Below are positions 34,047 to 44,053 of a stretch of 59,057 nucleotides of DNA, in pieces. The position numbers and the translations under genes were made by a program. Under the pieces are notes generated by a model. It did not search any database and was not told where the DNA came from. It saw only the letters and a list, made by a program, of their open reading frames with translations. Within the stretch, counting starts at the first letter, position 1. Each line of letters opens with the position of its first letter. The DNA is from Sulfurimonadaceae bacterium (GTDB lineage Bacteria > Campylobacterota > Campylobacteria > Campylobacterales > Sulfurimonadaceae). The DNA is taken from positions 1 through 59,057 of the forward strand of contig JAQUHB010000018.1 of assembly GCA_028683835.1 (NCBI GenBank), given 5' to 3'.

Positions 34047-35265
34047 ATGGACACTACTGCTCCTGCCTGCATTGCTGCTTGGAGATGATTTAAAAGGTTT
34101 GCTCGATTTCGCAGCAAAAAATAGTGATATAGTACAGACAAAAGTACTCACTCAAGAGGTAAAAGGCAAAGAACTCGCATCGCAAAAAAGTGCTTACTAT
34201 CCCACTGTAGACATTGGTGCTTCCTATCAGAGACTAGATGAAAAAAGTCCTTTTATGCCGGGTGAGACTTACAGCGGATATGCAAAAGTAGGTGTTGATA
34301 TCTATGATGGGGGAAGAAAATCATCATTGGTTGAACAAAAACAAAATGAACTTAAATCTAGCAGTTTTGATACAGCTGCAACTAAGAAGACTCTCTCTTT
34401 AGGTATTGTGCAAGATTTTTATAACATAAAAAATCTTCAAGCAACTTTGGGCGCAAAAGAGGAAGCAGGGAAATTTCTTAAAGCTCAGCTTTATCGTGTA
34501 AGTCAATTCTATATCGCAAAAATGGCGACAAAAGATGAAGTGGACAGACTCCAGTCAGCATTTGATACCAATACTTATGAAATTGAAGCAACAAAACTGC
34601 AGATACTCTCAGCTAAAAAGATTCTTTCTTTAAAAGTTGGAAAAGATGTCGAGAGTTTTGAAGATTCTTCATTTAAAGAACCTGCGAGTGAGAGTTTTGA
34701 CCAAAGTGACAGCGTAAAGTCTCTAGTCGCACAAAAAGATTCACTTGATTCAAGTGCCCGTGCATTGATGAGTGCCTATTATCCGATGCTCAGAGTTGAA
34801 GATACTTATAGTATTTATGGATACGGCAATGTTGATCCAATAATGCCAAAACAACCTGATAGTCAAAACCAACTGATGATCACGCTGGGTATGAGAGTTT
34901 TTGATAATGGTAGTGTAGAAAAAAGCAAAGAAGCGGTAGTTGCCTCTTCTCAAGCGCTCAATACACAGATCAATTACCTTTCTAAAGAGCAAAAGATAAA
35001 CTTTGAGATCTTTCAAGAGCAGATCAAAACAAGCAAAGTGGAAATCTCAAGTGCTACAAGTGCCCTCCAAGCGGCTAAAAGCGCATTTATAACTATCGAG
35101 CAAAAATATAATGCAGGCATTGCAGATAATGTTACTTATCTTGATGCTCTTGCTTCATTGACAAATGCCAAAGCGCTTCAGACAAAAGCGTTAGATGATA
35201 TGCAAAGTGCATATGCGGCGTATTATTACTATAGTGGAAAAGATATCAGGGAGTTTTTAAAATGA
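34039..35265 (+). CDS. TolC family outer-membrane channel
   Basis: A 408-residue precursor with a very short signal segment (LLLLPALLLGD) and no lipobox, unlike the channel at 3363. Long alternating helical stretches and two OEP repeats are seen, with conserved ATLGAKEEAGKFLKA and QKYNAGIADNVTYLDALASL segments. It should form the exit duct for the RND pump encoded downstream. Overlaps with both tetR (8 bases) and the adaptor gene (ATGA) indicate one transcript. Confidence 0.92.
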   Translation: MVRWTLLLLPALLLGDDLKGLLDFAAKNSDIVQTKVLTQEVKGKELASQKSAYYPTVDIGASYQRLDEKSPFMPGETYSGYAKVGVDIYDGGRKSSLVEQKQNELKSSSFDTAATKKTLSLGIVQDFYNIKNLQATLGAKEEAGKFLKAQLYRVSQFYIAKMATKDEVDRLQSAFDTNTYEIEATKLQILSAKKILSLKVGKDVESFEDSSFKEPASESFDQSDSVKSLVAQKDSLDSSARALMSAYYPMLRVEDTYSIYGYGNVDPIMPKQPDSQNQLMITLGMRVFDNGSVEKSKEAVVASSQALNTQINYLSKEQKINFEIFQEQIKTSKVEISSATSALQAAKSAFITIEQKYNAGIADNVTYLDALASLTNAKALQTKALDDMQSAYAAYYYYSGKDIREFLK

Positions 35266-36005
35266 GAAAATTGTTATCTATTTTAGTCATATTATTTGTG
35301 AATGTACAAGCGGAAAATATCTATGCAACTTTTAACGTCACACCAGCGAAGAGTGCGGATGTCGCTTTTTATGCAAACGGTGTGGTTGATAAGCTTTATG
35401 TAGATATCAACTCACACGTAAAGAAAGGTCAAAAACTCGGAGCATTGCAAAACAATGATCTCCAAGCCTCTTTAGAGATGGCGAAAGCATCACTTAAAGA
35501 TGCAAAAATTGCTTTTGAATTTTCAAAACGAGATTATGAAAGAGAGCAAAAAGTACAGCATCTTGTTGATGAAGCAACATTTGATAGATTTAGACAAGCA
35601 TATGAAAGAGCTACTGCGGGAGTCGTCAATGCTCAAGCTAACGTTAAATATAAGCAGTCCCTCGTAGATAATAGTGTTTTATATGCGCCTTTTGATGGAG
35701 TTATCACAGACAAAAAAGTCGAAGTGGGTGATGTTGTAAGTTCTATGATGCTCAAAACTGCATTTACTGTTCAAAGCAGTTCAAGCAGAAAATTGCTTCT
35801 TGAATTTGATCAAACAAACTGGAAAAAAGTGAAACTTGGGGATATTTTTCGATATAAAATTGACGGCGATACAAAAGAGCATATAGGAAAAATATCAAAA
35901 ATTTATTCTGTCTCAAATAGTGCAAATAGAAAAATGAAGGCCGAAGTGATAGCAAATGATATTATGGTTGGACTTTATGGTGATGGCAACATCATAACAA
36001 AGTAG
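35262..36005 (+). CDS. RND periplasmic adaptor, short form
   Basis: A 247-residue membrane-fusion protein with a signal peptide (about 1-17). It keeps the lipoyl halves (VDKLYVDINSHVKKGQKLG and YAPFDGVITDKKVEVGDVV), a short hairpin (about 70-130) and part of the beta barrel, but ends well before the membrane-proximal domain; usual adaptors have 350-400 residues. The reading frame is intact, so the short form looks genuine. It lies between channel and pump genes. Confidence 0.88.
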   Translation: MRKLLSILVILFVNVQAENIYATFNVTPAKSADVAFYANGVVDKLYVDINSHVKKGQKLGALQNNDLQASLEMAKASLKDAKIAFEFSKRDYEREQKVQHLVDEATFDRFRQAYERATAGVVNAQANVKYKQSLVDNSVLYAPFDGVITDKKVEVGDVVSSMMLKTAFTVQSSSSRKLLLEFDQTNWKKVKLGDIFRYKIDGDTKEHIGKISKIYSVSNSANRKMKAEVIANDIMVGLYGDGNIITK

Positions 36006-36012
36006 GAAAAAG

Positions 36013-39000
36013 ATGTATAAATTTGCAATCAATAGGCCAATAGCGACATTGATGTATGTGCTGACACTCTTTATCTTTGGATATATGAGTTTTAAAGCGA
36101 TGCCAGCAGCGCTCTTTCCAAATGTCGATTTTCCTATCGTTACAATCAAAACAGCGTATCCAGGTGCTGAATCAAGTACAGTGGAATCTCAAATAACAGA
36201 TAAGATAGAAGAGGCTGTTTCAGGAGTTGATGGTGTAGATGAGATCGTCTCCACAAGCAGTGATGGCGTGAGTGTCGTAACTGTCAAATTTTTCTTGGAG
36301 CGCAAGATCGATGAGGCGACTAATGATGTGCGTGATAAGGTCTCAGCAGTCAAACTTCCAACTAACGCAAAATCACCACTTGTAAGTAAGCTTGATATTG
36401 GCTCTGCTTCTGTTATCAACGTGTTTTTGACAGCTAAAAAGAATAATATCAAAGAGTTAATGCTTTTTGCTGATGAAAAAGTGAAGCCTGCTTTGCAACA
36501 GATTGAAGGTGTCGGTGCTATCAATATCATTGGCTATAAAGACAGAGAGATACGTATCTTTCCAGACCCAAATCTTTTAAATAAATTTGGTATCTCAGTC
36601 ACAGAACTCAATAATATTGTAAGTAAAGAGAATGTAAAAATCGGTGGCGGAAAGCTTATCTCTGCAGATAAAGAGGTTGTTCTTAAAACAAAAGCAGACG
36701 CTTTGAGCGTGAATGAACTACGAGAGATGATCATCAAAGATGGGATCAAGCTAAAAGATGTTGCTCGTGTAGAAGATGGTCTGAGTGATCCAAAAAGCTA
36801 TGCCTCTTATAATGGACAAGAAGGCGTTATGCTTGAAGTGCAAAAGATCTCAGGGACAAATACTCTTGATATTATTAAGCGTGTAAAAGCTGTTATGCCA
36901 AACCTGCAAAAGATGGCAGGAGATAATTATGGAGTACAGACGCTTCAAGATACAGGACCATTTATCATTCATTCTTTGGAAGATGTGGAGTTTGACTTAG
37001 TTTATGGCGCACTTTTGGCAGTTATCATTGTTTTTGGATTTTTGCGTAACTTTACCATTACTGCGGTTTCCGCACTTTCTATCCCTATCTCCATTATGGG
37101 AACGATAGCTTTTATGCACTATATGGGATTTGATCTCAATAAGATGACACTTGTAGGGCTTACCCTTTCCATCGGTATTATCATTGATGATGCTATTGTT
37201 GTTTTAGAAAATATCTATAAAAAGATGGAAGCTGGACTGGGGCGATTGGAAGCTGCGTATGAGGGAGTTAAAGAGATGGCATTTGCAATTCTTGCGATCT
37301 CTGCAATGCTTCTTGCTGTTTTTATCCCCGTGGCAAATATGAGCGGAATAGTGGGCAAATTTTTTGAAAGTTTTGCGATGACCGTAGGGTTTGCCGTCGT
37401 GATCTCTTACACTGTTGCTATGAGTTTTATGCCGAGCTTGAGTGCGAGAGTTTTACATAAGGGTGAGAGTAGATTTTATAATGCGACGGAACCGATATTG
37501 AGATTTTTGGACCGTATGTATGAAAAGATTTTGAAATTTGTTTTGAAATTTAAAGTGATTACCATCAGTTTTGTACTGATCTTATTTGTGGCATCTTTGA
37601 GTCTTTTTCCAAAAATCGGGATGGATTTTATTCCCAAAGAGGATAAGGCTGAATTTGAAGTAGACCTCAAAGCTAACACGGGAGTCTCGCTCGAAGAGAT
37701 GATCAAAAAATCCCAAGTGATAGAAGCCCTTATAAAACAAGATAAAGATGTTGTTTTTACAACCTTGAGTGTGGGCTACAATAGTGTTGCTGAAAAAAAT
37801 AAAGCCGCTATCTATGTAAAACTCACATCAAAAGATCAGAGAAAAGAGAACCAAGAACAAATTATCCAAAATCTAAGAAAGAAGCTCAAAGCATATCAGA
37901 GTAAAGATATGTTTATAACCGCCGCTGCGATTCCTGATATCAAGGGTGCAGGTGTCAGTGTGCCTTATCAGATAGTTTTAAAATCTGATTCATTTGATGC
38001 GCTGAAAGTTGCAACAAAAAATTTAACAGAGTATCTTAAAGCGAAAAAAGGGTTTGTGGATATTGATACAAATCTTGATGATGGAAAACCTCAGATCGAT
38101 ATCAATATCATCAGAGAAAATGCTGCAAGATATGGTATTACAGCAACGCAAATTTCAGAAGCGATTTCGACAGCTTTTTCAAGTGATATCGAGCTTTCTT
38201 ATTTTGAAGAAAATGGGAAGCAATACAATATTACCTTGCGATTTGAAGACGTTAACAGAGTCAAAGTAGAGGATCTTGGCAAGATTCAACTTCGCGGTAC
38301 GAATGGAGAACTTGTATATCTTAGTGGCTTAGTAAGGTTTACTCAAACATCTTCTCAAGCGTCTATCTATCATTATGAAAGACAGCGTCAGGTAAGCGTA
38401 TACGCAGATCTTTTTGGGCTTGACCTTGGTGGCGCCGTGACATATACAAAAGATGGTATAGATAAGCTTCTGCCTGCTGGTGTAACTTATAAGTTTACAG
38501 GTTTTGCTGATGAGATGGTAAAAACAGGGAAGGCTTTTGGTACTGCAGTGGGGCTTTCTGTAATACTGATGTTTATTATTTTAGCAATACTCTATGAGTC
38601 ACTGATTCAGCCAATCATTATTATGATTGCATTGCCACTGAGCATTGTGGGTGTTATGATAGCACTTTTTGTAAGTGGACAGCATTTTAGTCTTTTCGTC
38701 ATGATCGGTTTTATGTTGCTTATGGGGATGGTTGGGAAAAATGCGGTCTTGCTAGTCGATTTTGCAAATATTGCTGTTGAAAGTGGGAAAAAAGTGGATG
38801 AGGCTCTCATAGAAGCGGGAGAAAAAAGACTTCGTCCTATTTTAATGACGACAATCGCTATGATTTTCGCTATGATTCCGATTGCAATTAGCACAAGTTT
38901 GGGAAGTGAGACAAAAGCTCCGATGGCTATCGCGGTTATCGGCGGTTTGCTTAGTTCGATGTTTTTGACACTTTTAATAGTGCCAGTCATCTATAAACTG

Positions 39001-39060
39001 ATCTATCCATTCGATAGATGGCTAAGAAAATGGTATGAAAAGAAAAAGTTAGAGGTTTAA
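36013..39060 (+). CDS. RND efflux pump, inner-membrane subunit (second system)
   Basis: A 1015-residue pump of the AcrB/MMPL-like RND superfamily. Proton-relay residues are in place: D392/D393 in GIIIDDAIVVLENI and K909 in GMVGKNAVLLVDFA. Twelve helices and two large periplasmic loops are predicted. It is clearly distinct from the pump at 245 in sequence and partners (short adaptor, non-lipidated TolC, TetR control), so the window holds two non-redundant efflux systems. Substrate unknown. Confidence 0.95.
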   Translation: MYKFAINRPIATLMYVLTLFIFGYMSFKAMPAALFPNVDFPIVTIKTAYPGAESSTVESQITDKIEEAVSGVDGVDEIVSTSSDGVSVVTVKFFLERKIDEATNDVRDKVSAVKLPTNAKSPLVSKLDIGSASVINVFLTAKKNNIKELMLFADEKVKPALQQIEGVGAINIIGYKDREIRIFPDPNLLNKFGISVTELNNIVSKENVKIGGGKLISADKEVVLKTKADALSVNELREMIIKDGIKLKDVARVEDGLSDPKSYASYNGQEGVMLEVQKISGTNTLDIIKRVKAVMPNLQKMAGDNYGVQTLQDTGPFIIHSLEDVEFDLVYGALLAVIIVFGFLRNFTITAVSALSIPISIMGTIAFMHYMGFDLNKMTLVGLTLSIGIIIDDAIVVLENIYKKMEAGLGRLEAAYEGVKEMAFAILAISAMLLAVFIPVANMSGIVGKFFESFAMTVGFAVVISYTVAMSFMPSLSARVLHKGESRFYNATEPILRFLDRMYEKILKFVLKFKVITISFVLILFVASLSLFPKIGMDFIPKEDKAEFEVDLKANTGVSLEEMIKKSQVIEALIKQDKDVVFTTLSVGYNSVAEKNKAAIYVKLTSKDQRKENQEQIIQNLRKKLKAYQSKDMFITAAAIPDIKGAGVSVPYQIVLKSDSFDALKVATKNLTEYLKAKKGFVDIDTNLDDGKPQIDINIIRENAARYGITATQISEAISTAFSSDIELSYFEENGKQYNITLRFEDVNRVKVEDLGKIQLRGTNGELVYLSGLVRFTQTSSQASIYHYERQRQVSVYADLFGLDLGGAVTYTKDGIDKLLPAGVTYKFTGFADEMVKTGKAFGTAVGLSVILMFIILAILYESLIQPIIIMIALPLSIVGVMIALFVSGQHFSLFVMIGFMLLMGMVGKNAVLLVDFANIAVESGKKVDEALIEAGEKRLRPILMTTIAMIFAMIPIAISTSLGSETKAPMAIAVIGGLLSSMFLTLLIVPVIYKLIYPFDRWLRKWYEKKKLEV

Positions 39061-39102
39061 ACATAACTTAAAGCTATTTTGTGTAAAATTTCGAACTTTT
39101 TA

Positions 39103-39108
39103 TATACT
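39103..39108 (+). promoter_or_regulatory. Possible -10 (TATACT) for rplU-rpmA
   Basis: TATACT lies in the 70-base gap before rplU, preceded by the T-rich stretch CGAACTTTTTA. Spacing to the start codon is about 22 bases and AAGGAAG provides the ribosome-binding site. Confidence 0.45.
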
Positions 39109-39130
39109 GATTAAGATTTAAGGAAGCGCT

Positions 39131-39439
39131 ATGTACGCAATCATCAAAAACGGTGGCAAACAATATAAAGTTCAAGAGGGTGATATCTTATTATTAGATA
39201 AGATGAGTCTTGAACCAAAAGACATCGTTGAAATTAAAGAAGTTCTTGCAGTTAATGCTGGTGAACTAAAAGTAGGTACTCCATTTGTTGAGGGTGCTGT
39301 TGTAACTTTAGAAGTTATTAACGAAGGTCGTGGCAAAAAAGTTATCACTTTCAAAAAACGTCGTCGTAAAGATAGTAAAACAAAACGTGGTTTCAGAAGA
39401 GATTTCACACGTGTATGTGTTACTAAAATAGCTGCGTAA
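39131..39439 (+). CDS. rplU: 50S ribosomal protein L21
   Basis: A 102-residue ribosomal protein that binds 23S rRNA in the large subunit. It has the family start [18 protein letters not shown] and the basic C-terminal [16 protein letters not shown] segment. It is followed by rpmA after 23 bases, the universal bacterial order, and opens a long conserved run of housekeeping genes. Confidence 0.98.
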   Translation: MYAIIKNGGKQYKVQEGDILLLDKMSLEPKDIVEIKEVLAVNAGELKVGTPFVEGAVVTLEVINEGRGKKVITFKKRRRKDSKTKRGFRRDFTRVCVTKIAA

Positions 39440-39462
39440 TTAATTAAAAGTAGGAGATAGAG

Positions 39463-39720
39463 ATGGCTCATAAGAAAGGTCAGGGTAGTACACAGAATAA
39501 CCGTGATTCAGCTGGTCGTAGACTTGGCGTTAAAAAATACGGTGGACAAACAGTTATCGCAGGAAATATTATCGTTCGTCAAAGAGGAACTAAAATTCAT
39601 CCTGGTTTAAATATCGGTATGGGTAAAGATCATACTTTATATGCATTAGTAGATGGAATCGTTGAGTTTGGTCGTAAAGATAAAACTCGTAAACAAGTTT
39701 CAATCGTACCTGCTGCATAA
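39463..39720 (+). CDS. rpmA: 50S ribosomal protein L27
   Basis: An 85-residue ribosomal protein whose N-terminus reaches towards the peptidyl-transferase centre. It begins [16 protein letters not shown], without the cleavable extension found in Firmicutes, and contains [21 protein letters not shown]. The preceding ribosome-binding site is AGGAGA. Confidence 0.98.
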   Translation: MAHKKGQGSTQNNRDSAGRRLGVKKYGGQTVIAGNIIVRQRGTKIHPGLNIGMGKDHTLYALVDGIVEFGRKDKTRKQVSIVPAA

Positions 39721-39729
39721 TTTCTTTCT

Positions 39730-39745
39730 TCAGGCTTTGGCCTGA
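39730..39745 (+). terminator. Small hairpin after rpmA
   Basis: TCAGGC and GCCTGA form a 6-bp stem around TTTG, ten bases after the rpmA stop. T runs follow only about 25 bases later, so termination would be weak or partial. The rest of this 157-base gap is AT-rich; TTGCATGTAA at 39832 is a one-mismatch copy of the recurrent palindrome. Confidence 0.45.
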
Positions 39746-39877
39746 TGAATTTCTGACAAACTCTTTTTTAAATCCATTTTTTTAACTATAATTTTGTTTC
39801 TAAATTTCAATCTTTAACAGTTTATTTTGTCTTGCATGTAAGCAAAATTCATTTTTAAATATTGCACAAGGATTTTT

Positions 39878-40984
39878 ATGTTTATAGATAGCGTAGAGCT
39901 TACCGTTTCTTCAGGAAAAGGGGGAGCAGGATGTGCTTCATTTCGTCGTGAAAAGTTTGTCGTAAACGGTGGCCCAAACGGAGGTGATGGTGGAAAAGGT
40001 GGTGACATTTGGTTTAAATGTGACAACAACACACATACGCTTTCCCATTTTCAAAAAAATATGCATATCAAAGCAGATAACGGTGTTCCAGGTGCTCCAA
40101 GAAATATGACTGGAAAATCTGGCGGAAAAAAAGTGATCATCGTTCCTCCAGGAACACAGATTATAGATAAAGAGAGCGGAAAAGTTCTTTTTGATATGCT
40201 TGAAGATGGTCAAGAAGTTGTATATCTTGAAGGTGGAAAAGGTGGACTTGGAAATACTCACTTTAAATCTTCGACAAACCAAAGACCAACGCATTGTCAG
40301 CCGGGAGAAGCAGGGCAGACTAAAGAGATTAAACTTGATCTTAAACTTATCGCAGATGTTGGACTAGTAGGTTTCCCGAATGTTGGAAAATCAACGCTTA
40401 TCTCAACAGTTTCAAATGCTCGTCCAGAGATTGCAAATTATGAATTTACGACATTGACTCCAAAGCTTGGTCAGGTAGATATCGGGGATTTTGAATCTTT
40501 TGTTATGGCTGATATTCCAGGTATCATCGGTGGCGCTCATGAGGGCAAAGGTCTTGGTATCCAATTCTTACGTCACATCGAGAGAACAAAAACACTTTTG
40601 TTTATGGTTGATTTGGCTTCATATAGAGATTTAAAAGAGCAATTTGAGACTTTACAAAAAGAGGTTGCTGCATTTTCTGAGATACTTGGAACAAGCAAAT
40701 ATGCAATCGCTTTGACTCGCTTAGATATCGTTGCCTGGGAAGATGTTCCCCTCCTTATCAATGGTTTTTTAGAACTCCTTGGTTTGAAGGCAAACGAGAA
40801 AAGTGAATTTGATTTTGACACTGCATTGCCATATTTTATTCAAGATACTGCAGATGAAACACTCGGATATGATAGAACAAAACCATATTTTGTTGCACCG
40901 ATCTCATCTGCAACTAGTAAAAATATCGAAGCACTCAAATATGCGCTTTTTAATCTTGTACACACGGACAGACAACAAAAATGA
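39878..40984 (+). CDS. obgE: Obg GTPase
   Basis: A ribosome-associated GTPase that acts in 50S assembly and the stringent response. The 368-residue protein has the glycine-rich Obg domain (about 1-158, including [16 protein letters not shown] and [13 protein letters not shown]) and a GTPase domain with G1 [10 protein letters not shown]3 DIPGI and G4-like LTRLD. A large extra C-terminal domain of the Bacillus type is absent, as in proteobacteria. Its stop overlaps the proB start (ATGA). Confidence 0.97.
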   Translation: MFIDSVELTVSSGKGGAGCASFRREKFVVNGGPNGGDGGKGGDIWFKCDNNTHTLSHFQKNMHIKADNGVPGAPRNMTGKSGGKKVIIVPPGTQIIDKESGKVLFDMLEDGQEVVYLEGGKGGLGNTHFKSSTNQRPTHCQPGEAGQTKEIKLDLKLIADVGLVGFPNVGKSTLISTVSNARPEIANYEFTTLTPKLGQVDIGDFESFVMADIPGIIGGAHEGKGLGIQFLRHIERTKTLLFMVDLASYRDLKEQFETLQKEVAAFSEILGTSKYAIALTRLDIVAWEDVPLLINGFLELLGLKANEKSEFDFDTALPYFIQDTADETLGYDRTKPYFVAPISSATSKNIEALKYALFNLVHTDRQQK

Positions 40985-41748
40985 AACGTATCGTTTTAAA
41001 AGTGGGGACTGCGGTTCTCACAGAGAACCTACAAATTGCAGAGGATAGACTTGCAAATATTGTAAAGCTTCTTGTCGACCTAAAACAAAAGTATGAAGTC
41101 GTACTGGTCTCTTCTGGAGCAGTTTCTGCTGGTTATACTCAACTCAAACTTGATAAAAAAATACTTCAAAATAAACAGGCACTCGCAGCTATTGGTCAAC
41201 CGCTTTTAATGAAAAAATATCGTTTGGCTTTTGGTAAACATAATGAACTTTGTGCACAGATACTTTTAACTGCCGCAGATCTTAATACTCCAAAACAAAA
41301 TCAAAAAATCAAAAATACGATGAATATCTTACTTGAAAATGGTGTTGTTCCTATCGTCAATGAAAATGATGCAACAGCGACAGAAGAACTCGGAGTGGGA
41401 GATAATGATCAGCTTTCAGCTTACGTTGCCTGTAGCATTGACGCAGATATGCTTTTGATCCTTTCAGATATAGATGCTTATTATGACAGTGATCCACACA
41501 AAAATCCTGCTGCAAAAGTAAGAAAAATAGTAAACATTATAGATTCTCATGAACTCGAACAAGTGGCTTCTCCTCATAGTGAATTTGCAACTGGCGGTAT
41601 AGTAACAAAGCTCAAAGCCGCTTCTTATATGCTTACATGTAAGCGTGAAATGTTTTTAGCAAGCGGTTTTGATCTAAGCGATGTAAGAAGTTTTCTCCTT
41701 GATGAGAAACATTTAGGCGGTACACTCTTTACATGTAAGGAAGGTTAA
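40981..41748 (+). CDS. proB: Glutamate 5-kinase, without PUA domain
   Basis: Phosphorylates L-glutamate in the first step of proline synthesis. The 255-residue protein contains the amino-acid-kinase motifs [37 protein letters not shown] and [13 protein letters not shown]. It ends after the kinase domain and lacks the C-terminal PUA domain of the E. coli enzyme, a short form known in several lineages. Two TTACATGTAA copies lie near its 3' end (41633 and 41729). Confidence 0.95.
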   Translation: MKRIVLKVGTAVLTENLQIAEDRLANIVKLLVDLKQKYEVVLVSSGAVSAGYTQLKLDKKILQNKQALAAIGQPLLMKKYRLAFGKHNELCAQILLTAADLNTPKQNQKIKNTMNILLENGVVPIVNENDATATEELGVGDNDQLSAYVACSIDADMLLILSDIDAYYDSDPHKNPAAKVRKIVNIIDSHELEQVASPHSEFATGGIVTKLKAASYMLTCKREMFLASGFDLSDVRSFLLDEKHLGGTLFTCKEG

Positions 41749-41749
41749 T

Positions 41750-42658
41750 ATGAAAATTATTTTTATGGGAACCCCGAGTTATGCCGATGAGATTTTAAAA
41801 GATCTTCTTAAGGCAGGTGATATAGAAGTAGTAGCTGTTTATACTCAGCCAGATAAACTAGTCGGCAGAAAAAAAATTATGACTCCTCCTCCTGTTAAAT
41901 TAACGGCCCTAGATTCTAATATTGCAGTGTATCAGCCTTCAAAATTACGAGATGAATCTGTAGTTAAAGAGCTTTTAAAAATAGAGTGTGATTTTATTGT
42001 TGTAGCAGCATATGGGCAGATACTTCCTCGTGAGATTTTAGATCATGCTATCTGTATCAATCTTCATGCATCAATTCTTCCAAAATATCGAGGCGCAAGT
42101 CCTATCCAAGAAGCATTATTGCACGGTGATAAAGTAACTGGGGTAACAGCCATGAAAATGGATGTAGGCCTCGATACGGGAGAAATAATCAAAATATCTA
42201 AAGTTGCAATTGATGATGATGAAAAAGCAGATGCACTTTTTATAAAATTGACAGAAGTGGCAAGCGACTTAACTCTTGATGTTTTAAGAGATTATCACAA
42301 GCTGACTCTTATAAAACAAGATGAAACTCTTGCAACACACTGCTCGAAAATTACAAAAAATGATGGAGAAGTAGAGTTTGTAGATGCCATTATTTTGTAT
42401 AACAGATACAGAGCCTTTACTCCATGGCCGGGGATCCATCTTCAAAGTGGATTAAAAATAAAAAGTATAAAACTTCATTCTGCTTGTCGAACATATACGC
42501 CTGGAAAAATTTTAGAAATAGCAAAAGATTATATCGTTGTTGGATGTACACTTGGTTCACTTGAAATTTATAGAGTTCAACCAGAATCAAAAAATGAGAT
42601 GGATATCATCTCCTACTGCAACGGAAAGCGTTTAAAAATTGACGATATTTTATCTTGA
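41750..42658 (+). CDS. fmt: Methionyl-tRNA formyltransferase
   Basis: Formylates initiator Met-tRNA using 10-formyl-tetrahydrofolate. The 302-residue protein shows the N-terminal formyltransferase domain with MGTPSYADEIL, the catalytic INLHASILPKYRGASPIQ (Asn-His pair) and DVGLDTGEI, then the C-terminal OB-like tRNA-binding domain with FTPWPGIHL. It overlaps the birA start by 20 bases. Confidence 0.97.
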   Translation: MKIIFMGTPSYADEILKDLLKAGDIEVVAVYTQPDKLVGRKKIMTPPPVKLTALDSNIAVYQPSKLRDESVVKELLKIECDFIVVAAYGQILPREILDHAICINLHASILPKYRGASPIQEALLHGDKVTGVTAMKMDVGLDTGEIIKISKVAIDDDEKADALFIKLTEVASDLTLDVLRDYHKLTLIKQDETLATHCSKITKNDGEVEFVDAIILYNRYRAFTPWPGIHLQSGLKIKSIKLHSACRTYTPGKILEIAKDYIVVGCTLGSLEIYRVQPESKNEMDIISYCNGKRLKIDDILS

Positions 42659-43274
42659 TGAAGTAGCTTCAACTCAAGAATACCTCAAAGAGCGTTTAAA
42701 AAGTAAAGAACTTGTTTCACCTATTGCTGTTGTTGCCAAAAGACAAACACACGGACAAGGCAGTAGAGGAAACAGTTGGATAGGCGCAGATGGAAATCTT
42801 TTTCTATCTTTTTGTATCTCTATCAAAGAGCTACCGCGAGATCTTAGGCTTGAATCCTCTTCCATCTACTTTTCATATATTATGAAGCAGGTTTTGGAAG
42901 ATCATGGCTCACATGTATGGCTGAAATGGCCAAATGATTTTTATATAGGAGATGTAAAAATAGGCGGAACTATTACCAATATTGTCAAAGATGATTTAGT
43001 CTGTGGAATTGGACTCAATTTAGTTGCGGCTCCTGATGTTTTTGAAAAATTGGATGTTGAGATTTCTTTAGAAAATATTTTAGAATGTTATTTTAATTAT
43101 TTGAAAAAAAATATTGAATGGAAGCATATTTTTAGTAAGTATAAGTTAGAATTTCGCAAGAGCAAAAACTATTTTGCGCATAGTGGGGATGATAGAATTT
43201 TTCTAGGTGATGTTTCGTTGCAAGACGATGGATCCATAGTCAGTGATGGTCAAAGGATATATAGTTTAAGATGA
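42639..43274 (+). CDS. birA: Biotin-[acetyl-CoA-carboxylase] ligase, class I
   Basis: Attaches biotin to the carboxyl-carrier protein of acetyl-CoA carboxylase. The 211-residue protein has the ligase motif KRQTHGQGSRGNSWIG and the WLKWPNDFYIGDVKIGGTI segment. It begins directly with the catalytic domain, so the DNA-binding repressor domain of E. coli BirA is missing. The start is a TTG inside fmt, supported by GGAAAG about 10 bases upstream; no ATG gives the conserved N-terminus. Confidence 0.93.
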   Translation: MTIFYLDEVASTQEYLKERLKSKELVSPIAVVAKRQTHGQGSRGNSWIGADGNLFLSFCISIKELPRDLRLESSSIYFSYIMKQVLEDHGSHVWLKWPNDFYIGDVKIGGTITNIVKDDLVCGIGLNLVAAPDVFEKLDVEISLENILECYFNYLKKNIEWKHIFSKYKLEFRKSKNYFAHSGDDRIFLGDVSLQDDGSIVSDGQRIYSLR

Positions 43275-44053
43275 GTGAAGTAATCGTAATAGCAAATCAA
43301 AAAGGTGGAGTAGGTAAGACTACAACAGCTGTCAATCTGGCTGCATCTTTAGCGGTGGCTGAAAAAAAAGTTCTTTTAATCGATGCTGATCCGCAGGCTA
43401 ATGCGACAACCTCTTTAGGTTTTCACAGAAATGATTATGAATTTAATATCTATCATGTACTTATTGGAACTAAAAAATTAAAAGAGATTATTCTTAAATC
43501 TGCACTGCCTACTTTACACCTTGCACCATCAAACATTGGTTTGGTTGGTATAGAAAAAGAGTATTATGAATCTGGAAATTCAGAAGGAAGAGAGTTAGTC
43601 TTAAAAAAAGCAATTGCTTTGGTTATTAAAGATTATGATTATATTATTATTGATTCCCCTCCAGCACTTGGACCTATGACTATCAATGCACTTTCAGCTT
43701 CAAACTCTGTAATTATTCCTATTCAATGTGAATTTTTCGCACTTGAAGGTTTGGCACAGCTTTTAAATACAGTAAGACTTATACGTAAGACTATCAATCC
43801 AAAACTCTCGATTAAAGGATTTTTACCGACAATGTTTAGTTCTCAAAATAATCTTTCAAAACAGGTGTTTGCAGATTTGAGACAACATTTTCAAGGAAAA
43901 CTTTTTAGAGACACTGAAAATGAGTTTATAGTGATACCAAGAAATGTAAAACTTGCAGAATCTCCATCTTTTGGAAAGCCGGTTATTTTATATGATGTAA
44001 AATCAAGCGGTTCTGAAGCATATCAAGACCTTGCGCAGGCGATCATAGCGTGA
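43271..44053 (+). CDS. parA: ParA chromosome-partitioning ATPase
   Basis: A 260-residue Walker-type ATPase that, with ParB, moves chromosome origins apart. The deviant Walker A NQKGGVGKTTTAVN begins at residue 8, followed by DADPQANATTSLG and IIIDSPPALGPMTINAL. It overlaps both birA (ATGA) and parB (GTGA). The pair is chromosomal in type, not a plasmid remnant, since it is embedded in a conserved housekeeping run. Confidence 0.97.
   Translation: MSEVIVIANQKGGVGKTTTAVNLAASLAVAEKKVLLIDADPQANATTSLGFHRNDYEFNIYHVLIGTKKLKEIILKSALPTLHLAPSNIGLVGIEKEYYESGNSEGRELVLKKAIALVIKDYDYIIIDSPPALGPMTINALSASNSVIIPIQCEFFALEGLAQLLNTVRLIRKTINPKLSIKGFLPTMFSSQNNLSKQVFADLRQHFQGKLFRDTENEFIVIPRNVKLAESPSFGKPVILYDVKSSGSEAYQDLAQAIIA

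Noticed and set aside
245-39060. The two RND pumps as a recent duplication
   Set aside because: They differ in length, adaptor size, lipidation of the outer-membrane channel and regulation, and their sequences are only distantly related.
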